The notes below the pieces were generated by a model. The model did not search any database, had not been told where the DNA came from, and was given only the letters and a program-made list of their open reading frames with translations. DNA of 64,000 bases, from the NCBI RefSeq assembly GCF_016213215.1, contig NZ_JACRAW010000043.1, forward strand, positions 1 through 64,000, read 5' to 3'. This DNA comes from Bradyrhizobium sp. (GTDB taxonomy: Bacteria > Pseudomonadota > Alphaproteobacteria > Rhizobiales > Xanthobacteraceae). Shown piece after piece: positions 63,183 through 64,000 of this stretch (position 1 is the first letter of the stretch; each line of letters opens with the position of its first letter). A program made the translations under genes and the position numbers.

Positions 63183-64000
63183 TGCGGTCGCTCCGCCGAT
63201 CGGAGGAAATGGGCGTACAGTTCGTCGAGGCTGGGCGACATCACGTCCAGGTCCTCGATAGAGGTCCCTGTTGCGATAACGCGACGCAACAGGTCGATCT
63301 TCTGCTCGGGTGCGGCGTCAATCTCGACGATGTGGCCGTTGAGCCGCCGGTAGGGCGCGGACGCAGGCAGCCAGGACGGCGTCTCGCCGGAAGCGAGGCC
63401 GGATACCTTGATGCGGATCCTGGCCGGCAATCGCGCGAGGCGGCGCAATTCGCCGAGAGAGCCGTCGGCGACCTTCACGCCGCGGTTCATGATGATCACG
63501 CGTCCTGCCCGCTCCTCCAGTTCTGTCAGCGCGTGCGAGGACAAAAGGACCGTGGAGCCTTCAAAGGCAAGTCGCTGGATCACTTCATAGAAAGTCTGGC
63601 GCAATTCGGGATCGAGACCGGTCGTCGGCTCATCGAGCAACAACAATTGCGGGCGGCCGATCAACGCCTGTGCGAGGCCGAGGCGCTGGCGCATGCCCTT
63701 TGAATAGGTGCCGACGCGCCGGTCGGCGGCGGCACCCAGGCCGACGACCTCCAGGAGTTTAAGCGCCTTCGCTACCGCCTCCCGCTTGAGCCTGGCATAG
63801 AAGAGCTGCGTCTCCCTTCCGGTGAGCATCGCGTCGAAGGAAACGTACTCGGGCAGATAGCCGAGGTGGCGACGTGCGGAAAACTGGCCGGCAGCGGGAT
63901 CCTCGCCCAATACCTGAACTCGGCCCTGCGTCGGGCGGATCAAGCCAAGCATCAGCTTCATGAGCGTTGTCTTGCCGGCGCCGTTGTGGCCGATCAGGGC
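63179..64000 (-). CDS. nosF: NosF, ABC ATPase of the nos operon (5' end outside window)
   Basis: The ATPase partner of NosY, cut by the right edge. Walker A LIGHNGAGKTTLM lies at 63959-64000, so the true start is beyond the window. The signature is YSKGMRQRLGLAQAL, Walker B LLLLDEPTTGLDP, and the switch His in SSHALTELEERA. The domain after the ATPase is the NosF C-terminal extension. nosD and nosZ should follow further right. Confidence 0.92.
   Translation of the reverse strand, partial: ALIGHNGAGKTTLMKLMLGLIRPTQGRVQVLGEDPAAGQFSARRHLGYLPEYVSFDAMLTGRETQLFYARLKREAVAKALKLLEVVGLGAAADRRVGTYSKGMRQRLGLAQALIGRPQLLLLDEPTTGLDPELRQTFYEVIQRLAFEGSTVLLSSHALTELEERAGRVIIMNRGVKVADGSLGELRRLARLPARIRIKVSGLASGETPSWLPASAPYRRLNGHIVEIDAAPEQKIDLLRRVIATGTSIEDLDVMSPSLDELYAHFLRSAERPQ

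Overview
The window is GC-rich DNA from an alphaproteobacterium, most likely a Bradyrhizobium or Rhodopseudomonas relative (Nitrobacteraceae). Pointers are three complete or near-complete branched-chain-amino-acid-type (Liv) ABC systems in under 40 kb, many acyl-CoA ligases, a FixK-type box, and adjacent formate dehydrogenase and nitrous oxide reductase accessory genes. The taxon is inferred from gene style, not from a marker gene. No insertion sequences, CRISPR array or rRNA were seen; one tRNA gene (tRNA-Sec) is present.

Layout. 1-3961 (+): Liv ABC system A (its first permease is cut by the window edge) ending in a FixH-like small protein. 4253-11395 (-): an alginate-type polysaccharide O-acetylation set (AlgF-like, MBOAT, two AlgX/AlgJ-like SGNH proteins) plus a TPR/outer-membrane-barrel protein of the NfrA type, without a polymerase. 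11524-13963 (+): small secreted proteins and a PEP-CTERM protein in AT-richer DNA. 14107-15515 (-): a PhaC-like hydrolase preceded by a GroEL relic and a perfect FixK/FNR box. 15656-28119: a catabolic unit with a Baeyer-Villiger monooxygenase, two CoA ligases, a TetR regulator with a clear 23-bp operator, DsbA-like and GST-like proteins, and divergent Liv system B. 28431-45320: a beta-oxidation region with two thiolases, SDR, CoA-transferase, two crotonases, acyl-CoA dehydrogenase, two CoA ligases, TetR, and Liv system C with a CoA ligase built into its operon.

45627-60644 is a selenium island: a BigR-type persulfide-sensing repressor, then selD - cysteine desulfurase - TusA on the minus strand, and fdoG(Sec)-fdoH-fdoI-fdhE-selA-Sel1-repeat-selB-selC-orf153-orf131-DsrE-GcvH-like on the plus strand. 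The formate dehydrogenase catalytic subunit is read through an in-frame UGA at 49641 followed by a good bacterial SECIS hairpin. The selC tRNA gene lies wholly inside the 3' end of the selB reading frame, and the next gene starts in a 4-base overlap with the selB stop. The last four small genes are tightly coupled to selB; their role is unknown. They look like parts of a sulfur/selenium relay (DsrE plus a lipoyl-type carrier, with TusA across the divergent promoter), and are the best candidate here for an undescribed system.

60798-64000 (-) is the distal end of a nos operon (nosF-nosY-nosL-nosX), so formate oxidation and N2O respiration genes sit end to end.
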